64,000 bases of DNA from DASQYE01 sp035940775 (GTDB lineage Bacteria > Acidobacteriota > Blastocatellia > Pyrinomonadales > Pyrinomonadaceae). The notes below the pieces were generated by a model that worked only from the letters and a program-made list of their open reading frames with translations, ran no database searches and had not been told where the DNA came from. Shown here piece by piece: positions 32,637 to 43,876 of the stretch. The position numbers and the translations under genes are program-made. How positions within the stretch are numbered: the stretch's first letter is position 1; every line of letters starts with the position of its first letter. Location of the stretch: positions 62,001-126,000 of the forward strand of contig DASZEN010000059.1 of NCBI GenBank assembly GCA_035940775.1. Reading direction: 5' to 3'.

Positions 32637-34064
32637 TTACTCCGGTCTGAGGTCAATGTCGGCGATCTTATTCTCCTTCGTCAAACTCAACAGGCAGAAC
32701 AGCGTCGCGTCCTTAAAGACAAGACGATAACGATAGGCCCGAAGCCCGCCCTCTTCCTTACGCTCGACGAGCGTGACGGAGGTGAGCGGGCCGAGCGTTT
32801 TCAGAAACTCCCCGGCCCGGCGGGCGGCGTCCGGGAAGATGACTGCCTGCGCGTCGGTCGTGAAAAGCTCCCGAGCGAGCGTGCCTTCGACCGTCTTCTG
32901 CAAAACTTCCCTGAGCAGCGCGGTCACCTCCGGCTCGTTGTCGGCAGTCGCCTGTGCCGGTGGCGGCGCCAACTCCTGATTGTAAATCGCCGCCACGCCG
33001 TGCGCGACCTTCTCGACGTTGGCCTGGGCCAGGTTGGCAAAGACGACGACCGTCAGTTTATCGTTGACGTAGCGCGCGATGTGGGATTTGAAGCCCTGCC
33101 ACGCGCCGCCGTGTTCGATCAGACGATGGCCCCGAACTTCGACCAGACTCCAGCCGAAGCCGTAGGGGCGCGTCCCGCCGCCCGCGAGTTTGACGGGCGT
33201 CCACATCAGATCGAGGCTCGCTCTCTTGAGAAGCTTCTCCGTGTAGAGAGCCGCGTCCCACTTCGCCATATCGAGGACGGTGAGATAGAGCGAGCCGTCG
33301 GCCGTCGTGTTCATCATGGGCGAGACCCATTCCTGATTCTTCAGCTCGCCTTTGACGAGGCGGTATCCGGCGGCGCGGTTCGGGACGATGTCAGACTCTG
33401 AGATGATGCGGGCCGTCGTCATGCCGAGCGGCTTGAAGATGCGTTCCTGAAGAAAGTCTCCGTAAAATTTCCCGGTCACTTTCCCGATCAGGATGCCGAG
33501 CAGCACGTAACCCATATTGCTGTAGCTCCAATTTTCGCCGGGCTGGAAAGCCAGCGGAATGAGGGCCGCGCGCTTCACGAGTTCGTCTTCCGTATAGTCG
33601 CGGCGAAAATCGAAGTCGGACGGATAATCGGTCGTGCCCGCCGTGTGCGTCAGCAGATGCCGGATAGTGATGTTCTTCCAGATGTCGGGCGCGTCGGCGA
33701 AATATTTGTTGAGCTTGTCGTCCAGATTGACCCGGCCTTCCTCGACGAGCATCATGACGGCGGTCGCCGTGAATTGCTTGCCGACCGAGCCGGACTGAAA
33801 GATGGTTTCAGGTTTGACCGGAACCTGATGCTCGACGTTCGCCAGGCCGTAGCCGCGGGCCAGTATGACCTGCCCATCCCTGACGACGGCGAGCGAGAGT
33901 CCGGGGATGCGCTGTTTCTCTATCTCCGCCTTTACGTACTCGTCAACCCTCGCGTCGATGCTCTGCGGCGACGGCGGCTGCTGCTGTTGCTGGCGCGCCG
34001 TGCAGGGGACAAGGAGGAGCAGGACTATGGCCGTGCTGACGGCAGGCAGGCGTTTCATCTTCAT
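32637..34064 (-). CDS. Exported class-C beta-lactamase-like serine hydrolase
   Basis: The product is 475 aa from the ATG at 34064 (MKMKRLPAV); an in-frame ATG two codons later and a GTG upstream are possible. A signal peptide (AVSTAIVLLLLVPCTA) is followed by a Gln-rich run. Catalytic motifs: SxxK as SVGK in QSGSVGKQFTATAV, YxN as YSN in NWSYSNMGYVLLG, and HGG in IEHGGAWQGF. A C-terminal domain of about 100 residues follows the hydrolase fold. The family includes D-aminopeptidases, esterases and PBP-like peptidases; true beta-lactamase action is not implied. It is convergent with the thioesterase gene. Confidence 0.88.
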   Translation of the reverse strand: MKMKRLPAVSTAIVLLLLVPCTARQQQQQPPSPQSIDARVDEYVKAEIEKQRIPGLSLAVVRDGQVILARGYGLANVEHQVPVKPETIFQSGSVGKQFTATAVMMLVEEGRVNLDDKLNKYFADAPDIWKNITIRHLLTHTAGTTDYPSDFDFRRDYTEDELVKRAALIPLAFQPGENWSYSNMGYVLLGILIGKVTGKFYGDFLQERIFKPLGMTTARIISESDIVPNRAAGYRLVKGELKNQEWVSPMMNTTADGSLYLTVLDMAKWDAALYTEKLLKRASLDLMWTPVKLAGGGTRPYGFGWSLVEVRGHRLIEHGGAWQGFKSHIARYVNDKLTVVVFANLAQANVEKVAHGVAAIYNQELAPPPAQATADNEPEVTALLREVLQKTVEGTLARELFTTDAQAVIFPDAARRAGEFLKTLGPLTSVTLVERKEEGGLRAYRYRLVFKDATLFCLLSLTKENKIADIDLRPE

Positions 34065-34191
34065 CCCTTGCACGGGGCGCGTACCCTCCAGAAGGTTTTT
34101 TCGGGCCACGGCCGAGCCCGCGCTCGTTCACCGACGCCCGTTTACGAACTCTCAGGCCGGATTACAGAGTTTTAAGCTTGCGATTCGACTG

Positions 34192-36816
34192 CTATTTCGC
34201 CTTCCCGCGAAGGCGCTGCGCGAGGGTGCGGATGACGCCGGAGGCGATGGCCGGATCGGTGTTAAGAGCGCCGCGAAAGGCTGCGCCGTCCAGACGCAGC
34301 ACGCGCACGCCGTCCGCCTTGGCGATGACGGTCGCTGAGCGCGGCGCAGGGTCTAAGACAGCCATCTCACCTATAAATCCACCGGCCTTTTCCTCGGCCA
34401 CGACTTTCGCATTCGCGCCCGTGCCGACCAGTACATTAACCTCGCCCGCGAGCAGTATGAAGACTTCGTTGCCCTGCTCGCCTTCGCGGCACAGCGCCTC
34501 GTCGGCCGCGTATTCGGCCTCGGCGCTTGAGCGCGCCAGCTCGGCCAAACCTTCGGGCGGCAGCGACGAGAAGATGGGGGCCGAGCGCAGGGCCATCATC
34601 TTCTCGACCGTGCTCAAGCCGGGATGCGCGCCGACCGCGCTCGTTTCCCTTCCCCGCCGCTCCTTCAAATGCGCGGCCGTCTCGCGCACAAGCTCGTGCT
34701 CGTCCGTTAAGAGTCGGGCCAGAAGGTCTGGTTGTGCCCCGCCGTGCTCGGCCAGTAGGTAGAGCGCGACGGCGCGCACGTAAGGATCGACGCTTTCGGT
34801 TTGCACGCGCAGGGCGCTTGTGAGCGTCGATAGCTCTGCCTGCCGGGCAGTGGTCTCGCCGTGGGCCGAGAGCAGCCGCTCGCCTATGGCGGGCGTGATC
34901 TGCCCGCTCAATTGTTCGACGGCCACACGGCGCTGCGCGCGGTCGTTCGAGCACAGGCCCGCGCGGATAACAAGGCTCGTCTCGGCCCGAGGCTCGAAGC
35001 TCAGGCTTCTGAGCAGGCGGTCGACGGCATAGACGCGACGGCGGCGCAGGAGGTCTCGCAGGAGATCGTGGGCCAGAGTGTGCGGCTCCGCTTCGAGGGC
35101 ATTGAGCGCGTAGGAGGTGCGCTCGATGATGCCCAGTTCTTCGGCGAGGCGCGCGGCTATTCCACCCGCGCCGCCCAGCAATTCGTCGAGCACCGCCGCG
35201 TGCTCTTCCCTGGTAACGCGATACTCGGCGCGCAGTTTCAGGATAAAACTATCGTCGGCGTCGCCCTCGGCCGCGAGCACGCGCTCAAGGTAGTTTTCCA
35301 GGGCGTGTTTGTAGGTGTCCAACTGGAGGCGCTTCTCGGCCGAAATCTGTTTCGACGGGTCGTTGATTAAAGCGCGCTCCTCTTCGGCGAGCGCCGCCAT
35401 CACCTTCTCATGATCCGCCTTCTTAATCTGCAACTGGTTGCGCAGCGATTCCAGCAGTTGCACCTCCTCGCGCGTGACGAAACCGTTGGCCAGGGTCTCG
35501 CGCACCGCATCCTTGTAGATTTCCAGAACCTGCGCTGTGCCCTTCGCGCTCTCGCGCGTGCGGATCGTGTGAATCAGGAAAGCCTCGCGCAAGTCCCTGG
35601 GCGGCTGAATGTCCGTCCACTCCCAGCGCTTGATGATGTTTTTCGCGAGGGTCTCTTCGGCAAAGGTCTTTTGCGTGCGGCGCAATCGTCGCACGAGGAA
35701 CAGCGTGGCCGTCAACACCACCAGCACCAGGAAGAGATGCGGCACGACCCAGGGCGCGCGCCACAACGTGGGCGCTCCGGCAAAGGTATAGAAGATGGTG
35801 AAGGCCGCGAAGGCCGCGAGCGTGAACATGATGTGGCGCACGCGCGCCTCGTCCGCTTCGGGCTCGCGTCGCCTGAGCCATTGACCGATGGGGCGCTCAA
35901 GCTGCGTGAACAATAGAAAGCTCAAGAGGCCGCTGGCGGCGAGCGTTAAAATTGAGGCGACCGCCCGAGGCACCACCGGAAGAAAGAAGAATCCGGCGGT
36001 GCGCGCGTCATGGCCCGGCATGAAGGCGTAATGAATGACCATCGGATCGTTCGTCCAGCGGCCATCGAAATAGGCGTTCCACGTCCCGGCCTGCACGTAA
36101 TAGTAGAAGTAGAAGCCGAAGACGAGGCCCGGAAAGACAAAATAAGCGAACCTTTTAGGCAGAGACCCGATCTCTTTCCAGTAGCCGTTCTCCTCGTTGA
36201 TGTCCGGGCACAGGTTCTTGCAGGCGGTGCATTTGGCGCACTGCGAATTGGGCGTCTCGCGCAGCCCGTGCGGCTCCGTGTAAATCTTCTCGATGAAGGT
36301 CAGCGGGCAGATGTAGTTGCACCAGGTCTTGCCCGTATAGAACGCGCCGAAGATGAGCGCCGCGAGCGTCAGGAGGACGAAGAAGGCGGAGATGGCGTGG
36401 CCGTCGCCGTTCGTAGAGATCAGTCGCAGCCAGAGCGAGACGAAAAAGATGGCGACCGGAATATAGTAATAGTTCGACTGAAGCCAGGGCGATGCCTTCT
36501 TGACGCCGGGTCGGCGCAATCGCACTGGAATCTGCGCGAAGAAGGCGAGCGGGCAGATGCGCCGCCAGCGATGATAACCGACCAGGACGATGAAAAGCGG
36601 AATGCCCGCCACCACCACCGTCCACACGATGCGCCCGGCGTAGGGCTGTATCATGTGCGCGAAGACGGGGACGGCGATGAAGACGGCAAGCGCGAACCAC
36701 TTGATCGGCTCGACCCACCATTCAAACTCGCCTTCGCCAGCCCGCTTCGCTTTGGCGGGCAATGAACTGCTGATCGGCGCGGCGGGCGGTCTGGGCGTTG
36801 CAACTGCCATAAGCAT
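34192..36816 (-). CDS. NosR/NapH-like membrane 4Fe-4S protein fused to helical repeats and a cyclic-nucleotide-binding domain
   Basis: The product is 874 aa. Residues 35-160 hold membrane helices with a lone RRICPL (Cys88). C166-x3-C170-P and then C193-x2-C196-x2-C199-x3-C203-P follow, the latter a classical 4Fe-4S ligand set as in NapH/NosR-type redox proteins. More helices run to about residue 400. Residues 400-740 are charged, helical and repeat-like without Cys. Residues about 745-870 form a cyclic-nucleotide-binding domain (IFSSLPPEGLAELARSS, ALCREGEQGNEVFILLAGEVNV, GGFIGEMAVLDPAPRSATVIA). The combination suggests electron transfer or sensing controlled by a nucleotide. The gene follows a mono-heme protein gene after 81 bp. 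Confidence 0.82.
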   Translation of the reverse strand: MLMAVATPRPPAAPISSSLPAKAKRAGEGEFEWWVEPIKWFALAVFIAVPVFAHMIQPYAGRIVWTVVVAGIPLFIVLVGYHRWRRICPLAFFAQIPVRLRRPGVKKASPWLQSNYYYIPVAIFFVSLWLRLISTNGDGHAISAFFVLLTLAALIFGAFYTGKTWCNYICPLTFIEKIYTEPHGLRETPNSQCAKCTACKNLCPDINEENGYWKEIGSLPKRFAYFVFPGLVFGFYFYYYVQAGTWNAYFDGRWTNDPMVIHYAFMPGHDARTAGFFFLPVVPRAVASILTLAASGLLSFLLFTQLERPIGQWLRRREPEADEARVRHIMFTLAAFAAFTIFYTFAGAPTLWRAPWVVPHLFLVLVVLTATLFLVRRLRRTQKTFAEETLAKNIIKRWEWTDIQPPRDLREAFLIHTIRTRESAKGTAQVLEIYKDAVRETLANGFVTREEVQLLESLRNQLQIKKADHEKVMAALAEEERALINDPSKQISAEKRLQLDTYKHALENYLERVLAAEGDADDSFILKLRAEYRVTREEHAAVLDELLGGAGGIAARLAEELGIIERTSYALNALEAEPHTLAHDLLRDLLRRRRVYAVDRLLRSLSFEPRAETSLVIRAGLCSNDRAQRRVAVEQLSGQITPAIGERLLSAHGETTARQAELSTLTSALRVQTESVDPYVRAVALYLLAEHGGAQPDLLARLLTDEHELVRETAAHLKERRGRETSAVGAHPGLSTVEKMMALRSAPIFSSLPPEGLAELARSSAEAEYAADEALCREGEQGNEVFILLAGEVNVLVGTGANAKVVAEEKAGGFIGEMAVLDPAPRSATVIAKADGVRVLRLDGAAFRGALNTDPAIASGVIRTLAQRLRGKAK

Positions 36817-36824
36817 TCAAGAAC

Positions 36825-36891
36825 GGGGGTCGGGGCCGGGGGTCAGGCAAGACGGTTTTTACCGGCCCCCGACCCGTGCCCCCCCGACCCC
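36825..36891 (-). other. G-rich hairpin with a G-quadruplex-type motif
   Basis: In the gap between two minus-strand genes, the minus strand carries four G runs (complement of C runs at 36888-36891, 36879-36885, 36873-36875 and 36866-36870) spaced by 2-3 bases. The opposite arm (36825-36842) has three G runs on the plus strand, so the two arms can also pair as a hairpin. Confidence 0.55.
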
Positions 36892-36897
36892 TCTGCT

Positions 36898-38724
36898 TTA
36901 ACCGCGTCCCTTCGTCGTATCGAAGGGCCAGTTGTCGGCGAGCGCCGCTTCGATCTTGATATTGATGTTCAGGTAATCGCGCATCACGCCGCGCAGATTA
37001 TCGACCTGCTCCTGCTCGTTGCGGCGCAGAAATTCGCTGCGCCCGTCGTCCGGCGTAATGACAAAGAAGAGACGTGGAATGTCGCGCGTCTTGCTCATCC
37101 GGGCCAATTGCGAAGGATTGCTGACGGACGTATCCAGGTAATCTCCCTCGTCGAAATTGCGTACGTGGCACTGTATGCAGGTCATCCCGCGCTCTTCCAT
37201 CAGGCGGCGGCGCGCGTCATTGAGGGCCGTCTCCTCGATCATGAACCTCTCTTTATAGGGGCGCGAGACGGAAGATGCGTCGATGATGCTGCCGCCGACG
37301 CCACCGCCGCGAGCGTCGTGCTCGTCGGGCATGGCTGCGAAACCGAGCGGGTCGATCAGACGGTCGAAATCCTTGACATACGAGGCGGTGCCCGGAACGA
37401 AGGCCGGAGCGGGCACGGCCTTGTAGGCTTTCCCGTCCGGCGACTTGATGCTCGTCGCAAAGCCGTCGATCACCTCGTTGTTGAAGGCAAGCTCTTTGCG
37501 CCCGTTGCGCTCTATGGGCACAACCTTCATGACGCCCAGCGCCCAGCCGTTGCCGTGCACGTATCTGCCCTGCGCGTCGAGAGTATCATCGCCGCCGAGA
37601 CGCGCATTGTGCGGCAGCGCGGCGAAGTTGGCCTGCATCCGCGGGTCTGAAGGGTCGTTGTAGGTGACGACGCGCGTGATGAAATCCGTGAGCGCCTCGC
37701 CGTATCTCTTCTCGTCGGCGGCGACAAACGGCTTCAGGCTCGCCCCGTCGAAGAAGGCTTCGTGGAGCAGCGCGGCGAAAGCGCGATTGTTCTTCTGCCG
37801 CCATTCATTGTCTTTGAGAATGTCCGGGTCACGGCCCCTGGTAATACGCATGCGCGGCATCAGGTAAACGGGCTCGGCCGCGACCACGTTGCGATAGACC
37901 AGCCGCAGCTCGAAGATTTTTTTATTGACGCGCGGGCGTACCATTATTAGACGCCAGTTCTCGGCGTTCCACTGGCGGTTAAAGCGCGGGCTGTCCGGGT
38001 CTATCTCCTCGTTGTGATGGAGCGCCGCCAGATTCTTCAAAGCGTCGCGGAAGAGCGCCGAGCCCGTAGTCTTCTGTATCTGGTTGTCGGGCTTGAGCTG
38101 CTTGCCAGCTTCAATCTCGCTGATGCGCTGGAAAATGGCCGTGATCGGCCACTTCGAGTTGGCGTCGGCGAGGCGCTTCGCGTCCGTGATCGAAACGAGC
38201 GTTTCGACGGCGAGCGACGCGGGCGCTGTCGTGGGCAGGGCGACCGGCTGCGGCTCGATGGCGATGCTGAAGGTCTTGAGCACGGTGCGCGGCGTCCCCT
38301 TACCGGCGCGCGGATATTCGGTCATACGGACGGCGAAGTCTCCCCGCCGCCCGTCGCTTGCGCGCGGCGTCCAGTCAACCGTCAGGGTCTTCTCGTTATA
38401 AGCGGCGGACGCAGGCTTCTGCACCAGTTCTACGCGCACGTCGTCGCTCTCTTCGTCGATCACGGCGAGGCCGAAAAAGATGCGTTGGCCCAGGCCGACG
38501 CGCTTGAATTGAATCTCGCCCAGTTCGGGCTGGCGATTGACGCTCGAAGCCCCGGAAGCGCCCGTCACGGGAGCGCCCATGTTTTGCACGGCCACGGCGC
38601 TCGCCGTACGCTGAAGCCTTGAGGCGAGCAGCGAGGCGGCCAGAACGCCGAACAGAATCAGGCAAACGAGCTTGAGCGAACGATTTACGGATGAGTGCAC
38701 CGAGGGGTTGCGACCTTCTTTCAT
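36898..38724 (-). CDS. Secreted or membrane-anchored mono-heme c-type protein of unknown function
   Basis: The product is 608 aa from the ATG at 38724; the frame stays open further upstream but the signal anchor starts here (LKLVCLILFGVLAASLLAS). The main part (residues 50-500) is mixed and Pro-rich with no family I recognise. A single heme c site CIQCH lies at about residues 516-520, in a stretch where the protein also has MEERGM before it, so Met could be a sixth ligand. It is likely a periplasmic redox protein or oxidase-type enzyme. Its gene is followed by the membrane 4Fe-4S/cNMP protein and preceded by a sigma-54 two-component pair on the same strand. Confidence 0.75.
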   Translation of the reverse strand: MKEGRNPSVHSSVNRSLKLVCLILFGVLAASLLASRLQRTASAVAVQNMGAPVTGASGASSVNRQPELGEIQFKRVGLGQRIFFGLAVIDEESDDVRVELVQKPASAAYNEKTLTVDWTPRASDGRRGDFAVRMTEYPRAGKGTPRTVLKTFSIAIEPQPVALPTTAPASLAVETLVSITDAKRLADANSKWPITAIFQRISEIEAGKQLKPDNQIQKTTGSALFRDALKNLAALHHNEEIDPDSPRFNRQWNAENWRLIMVRPRVNKKIFELRLVYRNVVAAEPVYLMPRMRITRGRDPDILKDNEWRQKNNRAFAALLHEAFFDGASLKPFVAADEKRYGEALTDFITRVVTYNDPSDPRMQANFAALPHNARLGGDDTLDAQGRYVHGNGWALGVMKVVPIERNGRKELAFNNEVIDGFATSIKSPDGKAYKAVPAPAFVPGTASYVKDFDRLIDPLGFAAMPDEHDARGGGVGGSIIDASSVSRPYKERFMIEETALNDARRRLMEERGMTCIQCHVRNFDEGDYLDTSVSNPSQLARMSKTRDIPRLFFVITPDDGRSEFLRRNEQEQVDNLRGVMRDYLNINIKIEAALADNWPFDTTKGRG

Positions 38725-38911
38725 GATACTACGAGCAACGGAAACTGCTTTTTGAAAGCGGAGCGATTCAGCCCATACGCCGGGCAGCAAGCGCCCCTGG
38801 TCAAAAGCATGGATCGGGCGTTGAGAATGTCCGGGAGACAAAAGCATCCAATAGCAAACTCTATTCAAACCCGCACGGGCGCTGTTGTCAAGCAGAGCAC
38901 TTCTCGGGCGA

Positions 38912-40365
<1,454 letters not shown>

Positions 40366-40369
<4 letters not shown>

Positions 40370-42423
40370 GCTGTTTCCTCTCCGTTATGTTGGCCGTCGA
40401 GGGCCGGGAGTGAGATCGTAAACGTCGTGCCGACGCCGACCGACGATTGAACGTCGAGCCGCCCGCCGTGCTCCGTTACGATACCATAACAGACGGCGAG
40501 GCCAAGCCCCGTCCCCTGGCCGATCTCTTTCGTAGTAAAAAACGGATCGAAAATCTTCGTCAAGTTCTCGCTCGCGATACCGACGCCCGTATCGCTGACT
40601 TCTACAAGCACGTGCGTCTCAAGATTGCGCGACCGCAGGCTCAGGCGACCGCCCTCCGGCATCGCGTCGATGGCGTTTGTGGCGAGCGCGATGACGGCTT
40701 GCTGCAACTGACCGGCGTCGCCCAGGATGGGGGCGACCTCGCGCGCCGCCTCGACCGTGATCTCGACGCCCTCGCCGCGCCGCTGGTGCATGAGCAGCCG
40801 CGCCGTCGCCGTTATCACCTCGTTGACGTTGACGGGGACGTGCTGGCTGGCGCGCGTGCGGCTGAAATCCAGCAGGCCGTTCGTTATCGTCTTACAGCGA
40901 AAAGCCTCGCTGCGTATGAGCCCAAGATATTCGCGCAGGTCTTCGACCTCCGGCGAGCCGTCGAAAGCGCCCTCGGCGACGCGCGATTCGAGCGCTTCGG
41001 CGCAGGCCGAGATGGTCGCCAGCGGATTGTTGATCTCGTGGACGACGCCTGCGGCGAGGCGGCCGACGGCCGCCAGTTTCTCGGCGCGCGCGATGGCGCG
41101 ATTGGCGTCGACGCGCGTCGTGATGTCCTCGCCGACGGTGATGACGTGCGAGACTTCCCCGTCGCCATGAGCGCGCATCGGAATCTTGCTGACGAGCCAG
41201 TGCTTGGTCTCGCCCTCGGCGGTGGCCGTCTCCTGCTCTATGCGCTCGATTGCGCCCGTCTCAAAGGCGCGTGCGAACTCCCGCTCCAACACGTCGCGCT
41301 TCTGCCGCGTCAGTACGTCAAAGATATTACGGCCCAACACGGCATTACGCGGGATGCCCTGTCCGCCCAGCTCGCGATTACGATTCCAGGCCACCACACG
41401 ATAGTTGCGGTCTACGGCGTAGAGCGAAAGCGGGAGGCTGTCGATGATCGCTTCGGTGAAGCGACGCTGCGCCTCGGCCTCGGCGGTGCGGCGCTCGACC
41501 TCAAGGCTTAAGGAGCTGGCCGCGTCGCGCGCCGCCTGGTAGAGCGAGGCGACGTGCGCGGCCAGCGCCGCCTGCTGCGCCGCCGCGTCCACAAGTCTCC
41601 AAACCGTCTCGGTGCAATCCGCCGGATCGTCGAATCCGACGACCAGCACTCCTTTGGTACGACCGCCGAAGCGAAGCGGCGCGGCGTATTCGACGCGGTG
41701 CGTTTCGTCGCGCAGGAAGAACCCGGAAGCATCGTCCAGAAGCGCAGAGGTGGACGAGGCTGAAGAAGTGAGCCAGGCGTTGAGGCGTTCCGTATGGACG
41801 ACACGTTCGTCCTCGGCGCTTCCCTCGCGGTCGAAGGCGCAGATGACGGGGCCGCTCTTGTCCCGGCCCAGCGCCGCCGCGCACAGCACAGCGCCAGTCC
41901 CCTCGTAGGTCGCGCCAGCGACGTGGCGCACGACCTGCGCGGGCTCAACGGCGCGCAGCAGCCCGCGCCCGAGGTCTGCCAAAAATTGCAGCTCGCGGTT
42001 CGTGCCGACGAGCGCCCATTCGCGCTCTGCCGTCTCAAGGTGCGCGCTGATGCGCGTCAGCAGCTCGCGCGGGCTCGAAGGCTTCGTGATGTAATCGTCG
42101 GCCCCGGCGGCGAAGGCTTCGACCTTGCGGTTCTCTTCGTCGCTGGCTGTAAAGACGACGAGCGGCAGTTGGCGGGTCGCCGCCTGCGCGCGCAGCAGGC
42201 GACAGAGCGCGAGCCCGTCCACGCCCGGCATCTCTATATCGAGGACGACCAGATCGAAGGGCTCACGGTGCAGCAGCCGAAGGGCAGCGGGCGCATCCGA
42301 AGCCGTAAAGGCGCGATGGCCCGCATCCTCGAAGATACGGCTCAGACGCGAGCGCTCGCTCGCCTCCGGATCGACGATGAGCAGCGTCGCCGTCTTGTTG
42401 GTTGTAATTGAAGGAGCCGACAT
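40366..42423 (-). CDS. Hybrid sensor histidine kinase (REC-GAF-PAS-HisKA-HATPase)
   Basis: The product is 685 aa and soluble. Domains in order: N-terminal receiver (LLIVDPEASERSR, Asp in LVVLDIEMPG, Lys in YITKPSS), GAF (about 150-310), PAS (about 325-435, with AVDRNYRVVAWN), HisKA with the phospho-His in GVVHEINNPLATIS, and an HATPase domain with N box, DTGVGI and GTGLGLAVCYG. It is co-translated with the sigma-54 regulator. The lack of membrane helices means it reads an internal signal, through GAF or PAS. The N-terminal receiver suggests input from a further kinase. Confidence 0.93.
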
Positions 42424-42642
42424 GCTTTGCCAATCCAGGGTCGCGCCCGTCTAACATTTTGGTATCGGGGGAATGAGACGCGAGCGCGCTCTCTCTGTGC
42501 GAAGACGTGCGCGCCGCTGACGGGCAATGCTCACAAGCCTCAGCCCGCGCCGCACGTCTCTCTTATGGATTGAAAGCGAAGGCGACAGGGTTTGTCAAGA
42601 AGTTAGGCAAAGCGAAGCTGATGCTGCCACCCCCGGACTGTA

Positions 42643-42681
42643 GATAGAAAAACACCCGGAGGTTTATTGATGCCCTCCGGG
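42643..42681 (-). terminator. Intrinsic terminator of the 42713-43777 gene
   Basis: On the minus strand an 8-bp stem (42681-42674 with 42662-42655, CCCGGAGG/CCTCCGGG) with an 11-base loop is followed by TGTTTTTCT. It lies 32 bases after the stop codon. The rest of the 42424-42712 gap shows no gene. Confidence 0.8.
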
Positions 42682-42712
42682 CGGTTCTCTATTTGGGGCC
42701 GCTTTCTATTTG

Positions 42713-43777
42713 CTACTTCACCAGGAAGACATCCCAGGCCCAACGCCCTGCTCGCGCCCCCTTCGTATCCCAGACCTTCGCACGATAAAGGAACTGATTG
42801 CCGTACTGGTCTGCGCGCTTCGACTCCTTGTAATCAAGCTCCAGGCTGGCAACGCCGAGTTGTGTCAAGGTGTGTAGCTCGTTTGCCTCCGAGATGCCAT
42901 TGTGATTTGTATCCTGCCAGAGACGTAAAGAAGAGAAGACCGAATCTATATTGTTTATAACTCTATCGCCGTTGCCGCCCTTCTCCTCCCTGTCGAATGC
43001 AGCGAGCGCGAGAAATCCGTTAGGAGCAGCCGATGCTGGCTGCGGTGAGAAATTGCCGAAGAGTTCTGTGCCATCGTCTATCGTGCCGTTGGAGTTGCGG
43101 TCAAGGGCAAGCCACGCATCGTCTGAACCGATGGCCGTCCAAGCCAGCCTCTCGCGCGCGCCGTCAGCGTCGAGGTCGAATTGGACGCCTTCGAGTTCGC
43201 CCGTCAGCTCAAAGCCGTTACCCTCCAGGTCTATGATGATCGGCGAATGCCAAGTCCGACACTGGCATGTATCCGGGTCACGATAGCCGTTAGGGCAGGA
43301 GATAAACTCTCCGCCATTGCAGCCGAAATCACTGAAGCAATTCCCTATCTCTACCCAGTAGTGATCGTCTGTCCAGACGCACCTCAGTTCTCCGCCGGTT
43401 TGCGGCGGCGGATTCGCCGTGTATTGGGTTGTTTGGCTAATGACTCTTTGCTGCCACAGGCCCGTGCCGCCTCCGGAATCACTTGTCGTCGGGTAATGAA
43501 AGATCGGGTCGCAACTAATGTTATAGAACTTATTTCTATAACCCGTTCCGCTCGTTTCATACTGATAGCGAGAGTCTGTTACGGTGCCATCGGAATCCCG
43601 CCAATATATATTCCAGTACGTTTTCTTAATCACACTACACTCCAGCATGCCGCAATTAGTATAAAAATAATCGGCGGCTCCTGACTCGAAGGTGGGTACG
43701 CATGCCAGGGTGAGGGCTATTTTGCCAAAAGCTATTAGACACACGACGACTGTTAAAAGAAACATAGTTCTTTTCAT
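42713..43777 (-). CDS. Secreted Cys-rich protein with EF-hand-like calcium motifs
   Basis: The product is 354 aa with a signal peptide (residues 1-26: MKRTMFLLTVVVCLIAFGKI). A Cys-rich stretch (residues about 26-170) includes CNGGEFISCPNGY and DTCQC, which suggests disulfides. The second half holds calcium-loop sequences: DLDADGARE, DRNSNGTIDDGTELFG and DTNHNGISEANEL. This C-terminal pattern is common in exported proteins with RTX- or dockerin-like loops. The gene has its own terminator and lies in DNA that is visibly richer in A+T than the flanks. Function unknown. Confidence 0.8.
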   Translation of the reverse strand: MKRTMFLLTVVVCLIAFGKIALTLACVPTFESGAADYFYTNCGMLECSVIKKTYWNIYWRDSDGTVTDSRYQYETSGTGYRNKFYNISCDPIFHYPTTSDSGGGTGLWQQRVISQTTQYTANPPPQTGGELRCVWTDDHYWVEIGNCFSDFGCNGGEFISCPNGYRDPDTCQCRTWHSPIIIDLEGNGFELTGELEGVQFDLDADGARERLAWTAIGSDDAWLALDRNSNGTIDDGTELFGNFSPQPASAAPNGFLALAAFDREEKGGNGDRVINNIDSVFSSLRLWQDTNHNGISEANELHTLTQLGVASLELDYKESKRADQYGNQFLYRAKVWDTKGARAGRWAWDVFLVK

Positions 43778-43876
43778 ATAATCCTCCCGGGGGCTTATTG
43801 TGAGTTAGCGGTGAGGCATCAACGCATCGGCTGTATGTCTCGTTGAGTGTAGAATTTCAGGCGGATCGCAAGGGGC

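Noticed and set aside
38725..38911. Sigma-54 promoter before the mono-heme gene
   Set aside because: Several TTGC words occur, but none has GG at the required 12-base distance.
42602..42608. GTTAGGC as another integron-type boundary
   Set aside because: No partner R box or inverted arms are found around it.
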